This document shows positions 8,503-15,023 of a stretch of 16,220 bases of DNA, piece after piece. The notes under the pieces were generated by a model. That model saw only the letters and a list, made by a program, of their open reading frames with translations. It did no database searches and was not told the origin of the DNA. The stretch covers positions 1-16,220 of the forward strand of contig JAOZHK010000083.1 in assembly GCA_026014905.1 (NCBI GenBank). Reading direction: 5' to 3'. This DNA is from Candidatus Bathyarchaeota archaeon (GTDB lineage Archaea > Thermoproteota > Bathyarchaeia > RBG-16-48-13 > GCA-020355125). Made by a program: the position numbers and the translations under genes. The number at the start of each line of letters is the position of its first letter. Position 1 is the stretch's first letter.

Positions 8503-8591
8503 GGGCCCGTGGCCTAGTCTGGATAGGGCATCGGCCTTCTACCTTATTGGAAGAAAGCCGAGAGTCGTGGGTTCGAATCCCTCCGGGCCCA
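8503..8591 (+). tRNA. tRNA-Arg(UCU) with a 14-nt intron
   Basis: A full cloverleaf can be drawn. The acceptor is 8503-8509 with 8584-8590 (7 bp, discriminator A8591, CCA not encoded). The D-stem is 8512-8515 with 8526-8529, followed by A26. The anticodon stem is TCGGC (8531-8535) with GCCGA (8557-8561). The variable region is 8562-8566 and the T-loop is TTCGAAT (8572-8578). The anticodon loop is 21 instead of 7 bases. Taking C32 and U33 gives anticodon UCU (8538-8540), A37 at 8541, an intron at 8542-8555 and A38 at 8556. A 4-bp helix CUUC (8536-8539)/GAAG (8550-8553) is flanked by the 3-nt bulges UAC (8540-8542) and AAA (8554-8556). Cutting after the second base of each bulge yields exactly this intron. 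One T-stem pair is U-U (8568/8582). Confidence 0.95.
8542..8555 (+). other. tRNA intron at position 37/38
   Basis: Fourteen bases between A37 and A38 of tRNA-Arg(UCU), removed by the archaeal splicing endonuclease at the bulge-helix-bulge described for the tRNA. The intron's own apical part is minimal: C8543 can pair with G8549 around a 5-base loop, so almost nothing remains beyond the splice motif. Confidence 0.85.
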
Positions 8592-8750
8592 CTTCATCCA
8601 GCAAGCTAGGATGGATATGCGCCAAAAGAATAACATCATGAGACAACGCGCGCGCTCGACACAAAACAAGTTCTCCCTTACGTGTGTATTCAGAAAAAAA
8701 TTCTCATGTGCGCGGGAGTATCTATCCTTGCTTCTATCCATATGTAAAAA

Positions 8751-8780
8751 GGGGACATTTTGGGACATTTAGAGACATTT
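8751..8780 (+). repeat. Three tandem 10-bp units with core GACATTT
   Basis: Three consecutive 10-base units (GGGGACATTT, TGGGACATTT, AGAGACATTT) with an invariant GACATTT core in exact 10-base phase. They lie 160 bases downstream of the tRNA, in a 289-base gap with no supported gene. The helical phasing suits a protein-binding site. A degenerate coding repeat is less likely because neither strand has a convincing ORF here. Confidence 0.6.
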
Positions 8781-8880
8781 CAAGTGCTCTAGCTTCAGGA
8801 TTTGCGGGGTTTCCAAAGAGAGTTAACAAGAATCTCCAGTCTAAGAGTCAATGCAATAGGATTGAGTTAATTTATTCTGT

Positions 8881-10266
8881 TCATGATTGGGGCGTTAACA
8901 AAGAAGTTATTTGATTAATCTTCGTTAGGTTTCTAATGTTTTGAATCAAATCGAATACTGTGTTAGCTCTAGATTCTGATAAGGTATATGCTGCACATTC
9001 ACAAAATTTATGTTTAAGATCGTGTTTCTGAAGGGGTTGGTCTGGTGTTCCCGGCACGGAGTCAACAAATTGGGTAATAACGCGATGACTATTGAGTTCA
9101 ACTTCAAGGATGCTACGCATCTTTTCTACGCCCATGTTTGCTACCTCAGGGTCTAAAATCGGTTTCACTTTTAACATGGTTTCACGAATTATTGGATCTT
9201 GGACCACGGTAGAAGTGTAATCATCGAGTCCAGCGTGTCGTCGAACTAGAATGCACGCTAATCCAAATTGTAAGCTGAATTTTGCTTCTAATTCGTTTTT
9301 TGGATACGTGTACCGAAGGGGTGCTAGAATATTGGGACCTGCTCGTACTCGAATTTCTCGGACTTCATGTGCATGAAGATCTGTTTTCTGAACGATTTGT
9401 AGCAATGCATACATGGTAGGCTGACCAAGGGAGCCGCATGGATAGATTTTAATGGATGCTCCTGGCTGAACAAAGGCATAGGGCTTTCCGAGCTTGCCCA
9501 TTATCCTTTCTGCGTTCCATCCTCCTCCTAAAACCTGCATGAAGCCCCATTCGCCGTCTAACGCCATCTGGTCTGCGGTGAACCCTCGTTGCGCTAATAA
9601 ACAGGCTGTAACTCCATTAAATGCAGCCATCCCCGCATGTAGAGGTTTAGTCATGGTGCCAAAGTTCGCGCGGATCCCCGAACTCAAACTCGCTGTTATT
9701 CCCAAGGCGTAACGTAGCGAGGGTTCTTCAAGATGTAGGAGCTGACTCCCCGCAGCGCACGCTCCAAAGGCACCGATTGTTCCGGTCGTGTGGAAACCTT
9801 GTTGGTAGTGATGTGGTCGAATCGCTTCGGCGAGTTTACATTCTATTTCAAATCCCTGAATAAACGCGTTTAGAACATCACGACCTGAAGCAGCTGTACG
9901 TTCACCTAATGCTAATGCCGTGGCTAATACAGGTACAGTTGGATGTGTTAATAATCCAGAGATCCGATCTGGGACCGTGGAAAGCTGAGTATCATCATAA
10001 TCATCAGCATGACCACTGGTTCCATTAACCAGAGCTGCATCTGCTGAATATCCTTTGGCTGGAAATCCAATAAAGGTAGATTCGGCACTGCTCTGTCGCT
10101 CGCAGAGAACTTCGACGAGTTTCTGTGAACAGTTCCGTCTCGATCCAGCCAACATTACAGCAAAACCGTCGATGACATGAATGAGTGCTTGCTGTATCAC
10201 AGACTGTGGAATATTTTTCTTCTCTAAAAGAAATGTGACTATCTCATCGGTAATAGAAAGGGTCAT
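8881..10266 (-). CDS. MmgE/PrpD family protein
   Basis: Member of the family that contains 2-methylcitrate dehydratase (PrpD), cis-aconitate decarboxylase and many uncharacterised enzymes acting on small carboxylates. The 461 residues show the family blocks: NGTSGHADDYDDT (81-93), LLTHPTVPV (105-113), GFHTTGTIGAFGA (157-169) with His159, and TKPLHAGMAA (206-215) with Lys207. The block IKIYPCGSLGQP (272-283) has Gln where most relatives have His. The start is ATG at 10266, because GAGGTGGG (minus strand, 10271-10278) gives a 4- to 6-base spacing; the GTG at 10275 would overlap that site. It is divergent from the amidase operon. The substrate cannot be assigned, and PrpD itself is unlikely because no propionate genes are nearby. 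Confidence 0.9.
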   Translation of the reverse strand: MTLSITDEIVTFLLEKKNIPQSVIQQALIHVIDGFAVMLAGSRRNCSQKLVEVLCERQSSAESTFIGFPAKGYSADAALVNGTSGHADDYDDTQLSTVPDRISGLLTHPTVPVLATALALGERTAASGRDVLNAFIQGFEIECKLAEAIRPHHYQQGFHTTGTIGAFGACAAGSQLLHLEEPSLRYALGITASLSSGIRANFGTMTKPLHAGMAAFNGVTACLLAQRGFTADQMALDGEWGFMQVLGGGWNAERIMGKLGKPYAFVQPGASIKIYPCGSLGQPTMYALLQIVQKTDLHAHEVREIRVRAGPNILAPLRYTYPKNELEAKFSLQFGLACILVRRHAGLDDYTSTVVQDPIIRETMLKVKPILDPEVANMGVEKMRSILEVELNSHRVITQFVDSVPGTPDQPLQKHDLKHKFCECAAYTLSESRANTVFDLIQNIRNLTKINQITSLLTPQS

Positions 10267-10301
10267 CTTACCCACCTCACGTTACTCGTCACAATGTCTT
10301 T

Positions 10302-10310
10302 GAATATAAG
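10302..10310 (-). promoter_or_regulatory. TATA box for the MmgE/PrpD gene
   Basis: On the minus strand CTTATATTC lies about 40 bases before the ATG at 10266. This places the transcript start near 10280 and leaves a 13-base leader just containing the ribosome binding site. On the plus strand TTAAAATAA (10326-10334) similarly precedes the amidase operon, with a predicted leader of under 10 bases. The two promoters are about 20 bases apart, so one regulator could control both directions. Confidence 0.45.
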
Positions 10311-10363
10311 ACCTCTGGCGACAGATTAAAATAAAGATGCAGGAATTCAGTTGTTGATGATGA

Positions 10364-10579
10364 ATGGTGGAAGACAATCCTTCTCAAAGACTTCAACGAT
10401 TATTACAAAGAGCACAAGAATACTGGCTACCGGAAGATGTGGCGTCCTTTCGCTCTACTTTCGAGTCTATTGCTGTTGCACTTGATGCAATTGCCCAATA
10501 CTCTTTCCGGTTAGAAGATGAACCTGCATATCCAGTAACAATCCGTTTATCCAAATGCCGAGCTGAAGACCATGATTAA
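10364..10579 (+). CDS. GatC/AtzG-like small amidase subunit (probable)
   Basis: A 71-residue soluble protein whose last 8 bases overlap the amidase start, so the two are translationally coupled. The helical first half (QRLQRLLQRAQEYWLPEDVASFRSTFESIAVALDAIA) is followed by EDEPAYPVTIRLS (about 52-64). This resembles the two helices plus ExEPA-type C-terminal strand of GatC and of AtzG, the small partner of the amidase AtzE. GatC-like subunits wrap around the amidase and stabilise it. The match is by pattern and context, not by strong identity, so it could also be an unrelated coupled protein. The ATG at 10364 is preferred over the GTG at 10367. Confidence 0.6.
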   Translation: MVEDNPSQRLQRLLQRAQEYWLPEDVASFRSTFESIAVALDAIAQYSFRLEDEPAYPVTIRLSKCRAEDHD

Positions 10580-11927
10580 AGATATCCACAAACTCTCGGT
10601 TGTTGAGCTTTCTCACTTAATTCACAGTCATGAGTTATCTCCTCTTACACTTGTTAACTCACTTCTTCAACAGATTGATCACTATGACTCAACAATAAAA
10701 GCATGGGTTTCAATTGATCATGATGCCGTCTGTCAACATGCAACAACGTTAGCAGCTGAGGCAGCAAAAGGGACCTTTCATGGAGTTCTCCATGGCATTC
10801 CAATTGGTGTTAAAGACATCTATTATACGAAGGACATGGTTACATCTGCCGGATCCCAGATCTTGACGGGGTTTCGTCCTCAGTACGATGCAACCTCTGT
10901 TCAACGGTTGAAGACTTCGGGTGCGATTATTCTAGGAAAAACGGAGACCACAGAGTTTGCAACCTTTGACCCCGCCCCTACTCGTAATCCTTGGAATCTG
11001 GATCACACTCCGGGGGGTTCAAGTAGTGGGTCGGCAGCAGCAGTAGCTATTGGAATGTGTCCCGCAGCACTTGGGTCACAAACGGGAGGGTCGATTATTC
11101 GTCCCGCTGCGTATTGTGGAGTTGTCGGACTTAAACCCACTTATGGGCGAATCAGTCGGTACGGCGTTATTCCAGTAAGTTGGAGTCTTGATCATGTTGG
11201 AACTTTTACTCGATCAGTTGAGGATGGGGCATTATTGCTCGAAGCGCTCTCTGGACCGGATTCTCTGGACCCAACATCAGTGTCATATCCTGTTTCGACA
11301 TATCGAAGTTCGTTAGGCGTTTCCGTTCCGCCTCGACTTGGATTAGTGCAAGGCTATTTTCATGATCATGCTAGCCCGGAAGTTCGAAACAATATGCGTA
11401 CAACCACACAGTTACTAGAGTCCCATAAGGGAGCTATTACGGATATCACTTTACCAACAAGCTTCAATGCGGTACATGCAGCTCATCGAATCATCATGAT
11501 ATCGGAAGTCGCGACAATTCATAAAACTATGTTTCAGACTCGAATGCATGCGTATCGTCCGAATCTCCGAGCTATGATCGCAAGTGGCTTATTAATTGAT
11601 GCCTCAACATATCTGGACGCACAACGCATTCGCAGCCATTTCATCAAGGACGCGGGGTCTCTTTTTGACTGCTGCGACTGCTTGATTATGCCTTCAACTC
11701 CAAGTGCAGCGCCGAAAGGCTTAACAAGTACTGGTGATCCTGCATTCAATTCTCCCTGGAGCTTTTGCGGCTTTCCAGCTCTCACTCTCCCTTCGGGTAT
11801 GACTAAAACGGGTTTACCGTTGGGTCTGCAGTTAGTTGCTAAACCGTTTTGCGAAGATGTATTATTGCGAGCAGGAGCTTGGTGTGAACAGGTGATCAAC
11901 TTTGTGCAGCAGCCTCCTACTGCATGA
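10572..11927 (+). CDS. Amidase-signature family hydrolase
   Basis: Hydrolase of the amidase-signature family, which cleaves C-N bonds with a Ser-cisSer-Lys triad. In this 451-residue protein the triad is Lys81 (GIPIGVKD), Ser150 ([10 protein letters not shown]) and Ser174 (GSQTGGSI), with the usual spacing. The best-known relatives are GatA and AtzE (1-carboxybiuret hydrolase). The overlapping small GatC/AtzG-like gene, and the absence of gatB or gatD/gatE in the window, favour a metabolic amidase over a tRNA amidotransferase. The substrate may be a small amide or urea derivative whose products feed the divergent PrpD-family enzyme; that link is inferred only from position. It is followed by a gap with a hairpin and the 3' end of the convergent MFS gene. 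Confidence 0.9.
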   Translation: MIKDIHKLSVVELSHLIHSHELSPLTLVNSLLQQIDHYDSTIKAWVSIDHDAVCQHATTLAAEAAKGTFHGVLHGIPIGVKDIYYTKDMVTSAGSQILTGFRPQYDATSVQRLKTSGAIILGKTETTEFATFDPAPTRNPWNLDHTPGGSSSGSAAAVAIGMCPAALGSQTGGSIIRPAAYCGVVGLKPTYGRISRYGVIPVSWSLDHVGTFTRSVEDGALLLEALSGPDSLDPTSVSYPVSTYRSSLGVSVPPRLGLVQGYFHDHASPEVRNNMRTTTQLLESHKGAITDITLPTSFNAVHAAHRIIMISEVATIHKTMFQTRMHAYRPNLRAMIASGLLIDASTYLDAQRIRSHFIKDAGSLFDCCDCLIMPSTPSAAPKGLTSTGDPAFNSPWSFCGFPALTLPSGMTKTGLPLGLQLVAKPFCEDVLLRAGAWCEQVINFVQQPPTA

Positions 11928-12024
11928 AATCAACCCGTTTAACCCCCATTTCTAAAGGACTCTGGTTTCAAGCGGCCTATAGTAAGATTTAAAGTGTTAA
12001 AATACTGTTAAGCGAAAGCCTACT

Positions 12025-12042
12025 TTCGGTTAAAAAACCGAA
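12025..12042. terminator. Hairpin between convergent amidase and MFS genes
   Basis: Perfect 7-bp inverted repeat TTCGGTT/AACCGAA around an AAAA loop, in the convergent gap 11928-12139. Read on the minus strand it lies just past the T-rich tract and palindrome behind the MFS gene, so the region probably ends transcription from one or both sides. Confidence 0.45.
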
Positions 12043-12045
12043 TCT

Positions 12046-12088
12046 GGGATTGAAGGCCTTCAATGAGAAAAAGAAAAAGAAGGAAAAA
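12046..12088 (-). terminator. Recurring 3' element, copy A (behind MFS gene)
   Basis: On the minus strand a pyrimidine-rich tract (about 12065-12088) is followed by the perfect 16-bp palindrome ATTGAAGGCCTTCAAT (12049-12064) and then CCC. It begins about 50 bases after the MFS stop. Two similar elements follow other minus-strand genes (14358-14378 and 15024-15059). The T-rich tract alone is a good archaeal terminator; the attached inverted repeat is the unusual part. Confidence 0.5.
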
Positions 12089-12139
12089 TTAGAGAAGAAA
12101 CTACGGGTAACTTGAACGTGAGGACGCTAAGCCGATTAG

Positions 12140-13327
12140 CTAGCTGCGCGTATCCTGTTTGAAGATCTTAAACGTGAGAAAAGCGACGCCTCCAAGGATA
12201 CCTGCAACGATATAGAACGCTATGAGCGGTTGACCACGATCTATTAGCCAACCAACCATAATCGGTCCAATGAGGTGACCTACATCCGCAATCGTCCGTG
12301 CAACACCCATCGTGACACCTCGATATTCAGGATGCGCGTAATCACTGATCATCGTCCAGGGAGTCGGTTGCAGAATACTGAGACCAACACCTAAAGGTAT
12401 TATAAATACGGTAAGGGTGAGCAAGTCAACTGCAAAGGAGACCAAGACAATCGCGAGAGCACACAAGCACAAACTGAGGGGAAGCAGCATCGCCCGACTC
12501 AATCGTGCTTCCCATTGATGGGTGAAGAACAGTAGACCTACAACCGTGATCATAGAGAGGAAGCTAAACACCAGCCCAATCTCAAACGAACTCAAGCCCA
12601 AGACCTCGTTGCCATACAACGGTAGCAGGGTCCCTTTGATACTCGAATAAAAGAAAAAGATCATAAAACACGCGGCGCTGATCGCAATAATTCGCAGATC
12701 CTTTATACTCTCGAGCAGACTCGGACGGCGTGAATGCGCCCGTTTCGTGACATATGCCTTGGACGCATGGGATTTCAAGTTGATGACGAGGAGTACACCT
12801 ATGACTGAGAGGACGGATGAAAAGAAAAAGTTGTATCGAATCCCGATCAGATCTGCAATCAACCCTCCCATCGTCGGACCCACGATGCCAGCAATAGACG
12901 AGACGCCTTGGAAGAGAGAGATGTTACGTAATCGCTGATCTTTCGTACTGATCTCTAACACATAAATCCGACTGGCCGAGAGGATCAATGCGGAGCCAAT
13001 ACCTAACAGCATCCGAGACATCACAAGCTCAATGGAGGACTGGGCCACTCCAGCTAGGACATGAGAGGCAGCGACTAACGCGTGACCAACTATAATGACC
13101 GGTTTTCGCCCCACCCGATCCATTAACCGACCACCAGGAATCTCAATGAAAATCCGCGAGATACCGAATGAGGAGAGGACTAACCCAACCATCGTAAACG
13201 ATGTTGTGAAAGACGCGATATACAATGGTAAAACAGGATTCACAAGACTCATCCCAAAAAACACGCTGAACTGTGCAAGACAGATCAAGAATAATGGGTG
13301 GTGTATCCAACTCTGCAATTTTTGCAT
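12140..13327 (-). CDS. MFS transporter (drug-efflux type)
   Basis: Major facilitator superfamily protein of 395 residues with about 12 membrane helices, probably a proton-driven exporter; the substrate is unknown. Motif A is clear in the loop between helices 2 and 3 (GGRLMDRVGRKPVI, about 65-78). GIVGPTMGGLIAD (about 147-159) fits the helix-5 antiporter motif C (GxxxGPxxGG). The second half has EYRGVTMGVARTIADVGHLIGP, typical of the drug-efflux branch. The start is ATG at 13327. No ribosome binding site is seen close by, and a TATA-like TTGTATAG (minus, near 13387-13394) lies about 60 bases upstream. It ends in TAG. Its gene shares the EYRG motif with the second transporter at 15429-16220. 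Confidence 0.9.
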   Translation of the reverse strand: MQKLQSWIHHPLFLICLAQFSVFFGMSLVNPVLPLYIASFTTSFTMVGLVLSSFGISRIFIEIPGGRLMDRVGRKPVIIVGHALVAASHVLAGVAQSSIELVMSRMLLGIGSALILSASRIYVLEISTKDQRLRNISLFQGVSSIAGIVGPTMGGLIADLIGIRYNFFFSSVLSVIGVLLVINLKSHASKAYVTKRAHSRRPSLLESIKDLRIIAISAACFMIFFFYSSIKGTLLPLYGNEVLGLSSFEIGLVFSFLSMITVVGLLFFTHQWEARLSRAMLLPLSLCLCALAIVLVSFAVDLLTLTVFIIPLGVGLSILQPTPWTMISDYAHPEYRGVTMGVARTIADVGHLIGPIMVGWLIDRGQPLIAFYIVAGILGGVAFLTFKIFKQDTRS

Positions 13328-13548
13328 CGTTTCAGCTCAGACTCTCTTGTTTTGCGGTGTTTCCTTCCCTTGGATGAAACAAACTACTATACAAAGCCTC
13401 TGAAACGATACAGCTGAAAGAGATGCATTGAGGTTTAGAAGATGTTGAAAGGAAAACCACGCTAAACGAGCACTCCTCAACACACTCTTTGGCTGTATGT
13501 GTTGTCCATCATCCACTGTACAACTCAGCATGCAAATACGCAGCTAGG

Positions 13549-13556
13549 ATATAAAC
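13549..13556 (+). promoter_or_regulatory. TATA box before the candidate small RNA
   Basis: ATATAAAC is one of the best TATA matches in the window and predicts transcription from about 13575-13580 on the plus strand. There it meets the hairpin and T8 described next. The preceding bases, 13328-13548, hold only the MFS promoter region, and I see no gene in them. Confidence 0.45.
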
Positions 13557-13570
13557 ACTTCTGGATAATA

Positions 13571-13634
13571 CTGAAGCTAGCTAGCTAAATCTAGGGCGCC
13601 TATGTGAACATAGAAAACTAGCTCAGTTTTTTTT
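13571..13634 (+). ncRNA. Candidate structured small RNA or leader with terminator
   Basis: CTGAAGCTAG (13571-13580) can pair with CTAGCTCAG (13618-13626), 9 bp with one bulged A. The same 3' arm can also pair with the next AGCTAG at 13579-13584. Inside lies a second inverted repeat, CTATGT/ACATAG (13600-13605 and 13608-13613). The outer stem is followed at once by T8 (13627-13634). With the TATA box at 13549, this would make a transcript of about 55-60 bases that ends in a hairpin plus U-run. If termination is incomplete, it could instead be an attenuator in the leader of the ORF at 13683. No RNA family is recognised. Confidence 0.4.
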
Positions 13635-13682
13635 GCATTAACTCTTTATACGTTCTTCGTACATTCAATTAGGAGATAATTA

Positions 13683-13820
13683 TTGCATACAAAGACGAAA
13701 CATATCAGAAAAATAATCCTGCCATTCTTACTGCTTACCATGATATTGATGATAATCGTGACACTATCAGTGACACGCACACGCGCAACGATATTCCAGC
13801 AATCCCCTTCAGAAAGCTAG
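13683..13820 (+). CDS. Short membrane ORF ending at an amber codon
   Basis: TTG start with an excellent ribosome binding site (AGGAGA, 13671-13676, spacing 6). A TATA-like TTTATAC (13645-13651) would give an almost leaderless message. The 45 residues have a basic N-terminus (KTKHIRK) and one strongly hydrophobic helix (IILPFLLLTMILMIIVTLSV, about 11-30), then TAG at 13818-13820. The same frame continues without another stop to 13994. It may be a real microprotein with a single membrane anchor, or the front end of a broken longer gene. I do not recognise a family. Confidence 0.45.
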   Translation: MHTKTKHIRKIILPFLLLTMILMIIVTLSVTRTRATIFQQSPSES

Positions 13821-13994
13821 CTAGCGTATTTTACGGGATTCCTTAATACTGTGATGGACCATAAACGTTATCGCGAAACGATGACGCCACGGGAACGTGT
13901 ATTTTTAACACTGCAACGTCATATACCCGATCGGATACCCAAATTTGAAATATGGATAGATGCATCACAAAGATTTAAGGCTTTAAAAAAATAG
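13821..13994 (+). pseudogene. UroD-family N-terminal fragment (probable remnant)
   Basis: In frame with the membrane ORF after its TAG. Possible starts are GTG 13851 or ATG 13854, neither with a ribosome binding site. The fragment contains MTPRERVFLTL, then IPDRIPKFEIWID. This is the characteristic start of uroporphyrinogen-decarboxylase-family proteins (MTPRERVxxAL...PDRVP), a family that includes heme-pathway decarboxylases and corrinoid methyltransferases. The family is normally over 300 residues; this frame ends after about 47 residues at TAG (13992-13994) in an A-rich stretch, so the gene is a stub. The call rests on one short motif. Confidence 0.5.
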
Positions 13995-14009
13995 AAAATT
14001 AAAAAAAAT
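13985..14009 (-). terminator. T-run terminator behind the zinc-ribbon gene
   Basis: On the minus strand, T8 and T7 runs separated by AATTTTCTA lie about 40-65 bases past the stop at 14049. Oligo-T runs are the main archaeal termination signal. The same bases form the end of the UroD-like fragment on the plus strand. No GAAG/CTTC palindrome is present here. Confidence 0.5.
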
Positions 14010-14048
14010 ACGATAAACACGATGGCCTAGTCAATTAGTCTGCAATAA

Positions 14049-14198
14049 TTAATATCGCCGATGTTGTCGATAACATTCTTTACAATAGACTGGTCGTCCC
14101 TGTGTAGGTTTAAAGGGAACTTCACATTCTTGGTTACAATCCGCGCAGGTCGCTTTATGCATTGTCCTCGGACCGTAACTACGTCTTTCGAAACCCAT
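14049..14198 (-). CDS. CxxC-x17-CxxC zinc-ribbon protein
   Basis: A 49-residue protein with two cysteine pairs, C18-A-D-C21 and C39-K-E-C42, separated by exactly 17 residues, plus C25. This matches the CxxC-x17-CxxC domain (TIGR04272), whose usual wording (CADCxxEC-VPFKPT-RPVYCxxC) is seen here as CADCNQECEVPFKPTQGR followed by PVYCKEC. Four cysteines probably hold one zinc ion; the function of the family is not known. The ATG at 14198 is preceded by GAGGTGA (minus, 14204-14210) at 5 bases. A longer overlapping minus-strand frame (14027-14293) has no such support. It is likely a monocistronic gene, with an AT-rich promoter region at about 14209-14311. Confidence 0.82.
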   Translation of the reverse strand: MGFERRSYGPRTMHKATCADCNQECEVPFKPTQGRPVYCKECYRQHRRY

Positions 14199-14357
14199 TC
14201 TGTTTCACCTCGATTATAATACTCCACAAAAAGAAAATTTCCGAAAAGAAACTTTGAAAAATAATCTTCTATATGATAGGCATAAGTGAGCACCGCTTGA
14301 ACTATTTAAGGATACGTATTCTGATAATCACGATCCATTGCTAAATAACTAGATACT

Positions 14358-14378
14358 GGATTGAAGACTTCAAAAAAA
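14358..14378 (-). terminator. Recurring 3' element, copy B (behind acetyltransferase)
   Basis: Minus strand: T7 (14372-14378) runs directly into TTGAAGTCTTCAATCC, an inverted repeat of GAAG/CTTC arms around one base. It starts about 30 bases after the acetyltransferase stop. It has the same layout as the copies at 12046 and 15024. Confidence 0.5.
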
Positions 14379-14409
14379 GGAATGGCTCAGAGAAAATCAC
14401 GAGGCGATA

Positions 14410-14967
14410 TTACGAGGCTGAACCATATTTCTGCCGATACCCATCTTCAAGAATACTCATCATGATAAAGTCACTGAATTGATTGTCACAGTAATAGCTC
14501 TGGCGTGCAATGCCTTCGTGCTGAAATCCTAGTCCTGTCCAAAATCGTAACGCTCGTGTGTTGAAGCCCACGACACGAATCTCGATGCGATGGAATCCTA
14601 ATTCGTCGAAAGCATACTGCAATAACCGACGTCCCGCGTCAGTACCATAGCCCTGTCCCCACACGTCTTTTTCCCCAATGATGACGAGCATATCGGTGGA
14701 CTGCCATGGTCGAAACATGCGAAGCAACCCAACATAACCGATCACACGATGGCTGTGTTTCACGGTGACGGTAAACCTGACCGAATTCTCGTCGGCAGTA
14801 ACCTCAGTGTACCATCGTTCGATCGCTTCACGAGTCAGGGGCTTGACTTCACCGACCAACGGTAGAATCTCGGGATCAGAAAACCATCGCGCTAACAACG
14901 GGATGATGGATTCGGTCATTGGTTTCAAGATAACACGTTGACCTAGTAACGTTGGAGGCGCTGTCAT
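14410..14967 (-). CDS. GNAT acetyltransferase, RimJ/RimL type
   Basis: Transfers acetyl from acetyl-CoA to an amine; the substrate could be a protein N-terminus, an antibiotic or a small amine. The RimJ/RimL-like layout is clear: LLGQRVILKPMTE at the N-terminus, a central strand (VIGYVGL), and the acetyl-CoA pyrophosphate loop VWGQGYGTDAGRRLL (GQGYG at 104-108). Then come HRIEIRVVGFNTRALRFWTGLGF (first part about 126-145) and YYCDNQFSDFIMMSIL at the end. I choose ATG 14967 (185 residues). The frame runs up to GTG 15009, but a TATA-like stretch near 15010-15020 predicts transcription from about 14988, and GTGAAA lies shortly before the ATG. It is a neighbour of two efflux-type transporters. 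Confidence 0.88.
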   Translation of the reverse strand: MTAPPTLLGQRVILKPMTESIIPLLARWFSDPEILPLVGEVKPLTREAIERWYTEVTADENSVRFTVTVKHSHRVIGYVGLLRMFRPWQSTDMLVIIGEKDVWGQGYGTDAGRRLLQYAFDELGFHRIEIRVVGFNTRALRFWTGLGFQHEGIARQSYYCDNQFSDFIMMSILEDGYRQKYGSAS

Positions 14968-15023
14968 AGGTTTCACATTTACACTAATTGAATGATACGT
15001 CGCGTGCACGAATTAAATGTGTT

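Noticed and set aside
8594..8614. Hairpin TCATCC/GGATGG just after the tRNA as a terminator
   Set aside because: Only 5-6 pairs around a 9-base loop and no T-run follows.
8544..8768. Minus-strand ORF of 74 codons containing WARRDSNPRL
   Set aside because: It reads antisense through the tRNA; this peptide is the well-known translation of tRNA complements. It has no ribosome binding site and no family.
8684..8914. Plus-strand ORF of 76 codons over the GACATTT repeats
   Set aside because: It runs into the 3' end of the MmgE/PrpD gene, has low-complexity composition from the repeats, and shows no start signals or recognisable domain.
10364..11927. tRNA amidotransferase subunits GatC-GatA
   Set aside because: No gatB is adjacent, and the neighbour is a PrpD-family enzyme. 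A metabolic amidase with a GatC-like partner fits better, although GatA cannot be excluded from this window alone.
13337..13531. Minus-strand ORF of 64 codons upstream of the MFS gene
   Set aside because: No ribosome binding site and no recognisable domain, and it covers the MFS promoter region.
13818..13820. Pyrrolysine codon
   Set aside because: TAG ends at least four other genes in the window (secE, PRC-barrel, MFS, DUF3303-like), and the downstream frame is itself truncated. A nonsense mutation or separate ORF is simpler.
13571..13824. GCTAGC-rich motifs as a repeat family (also at 569, 7927, 8343, 12135, 15431)
   Set aside because: They are short self-complementary words of varying context, also found in coding sequence, with no extended similarity around them.
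14027..14293. Minus-strand ORF of 88 codons
   Set aside because: The overlapping 49-codon frame has the ribosome binding site and a clear zinc-protein motif; this longer one is its shadow.
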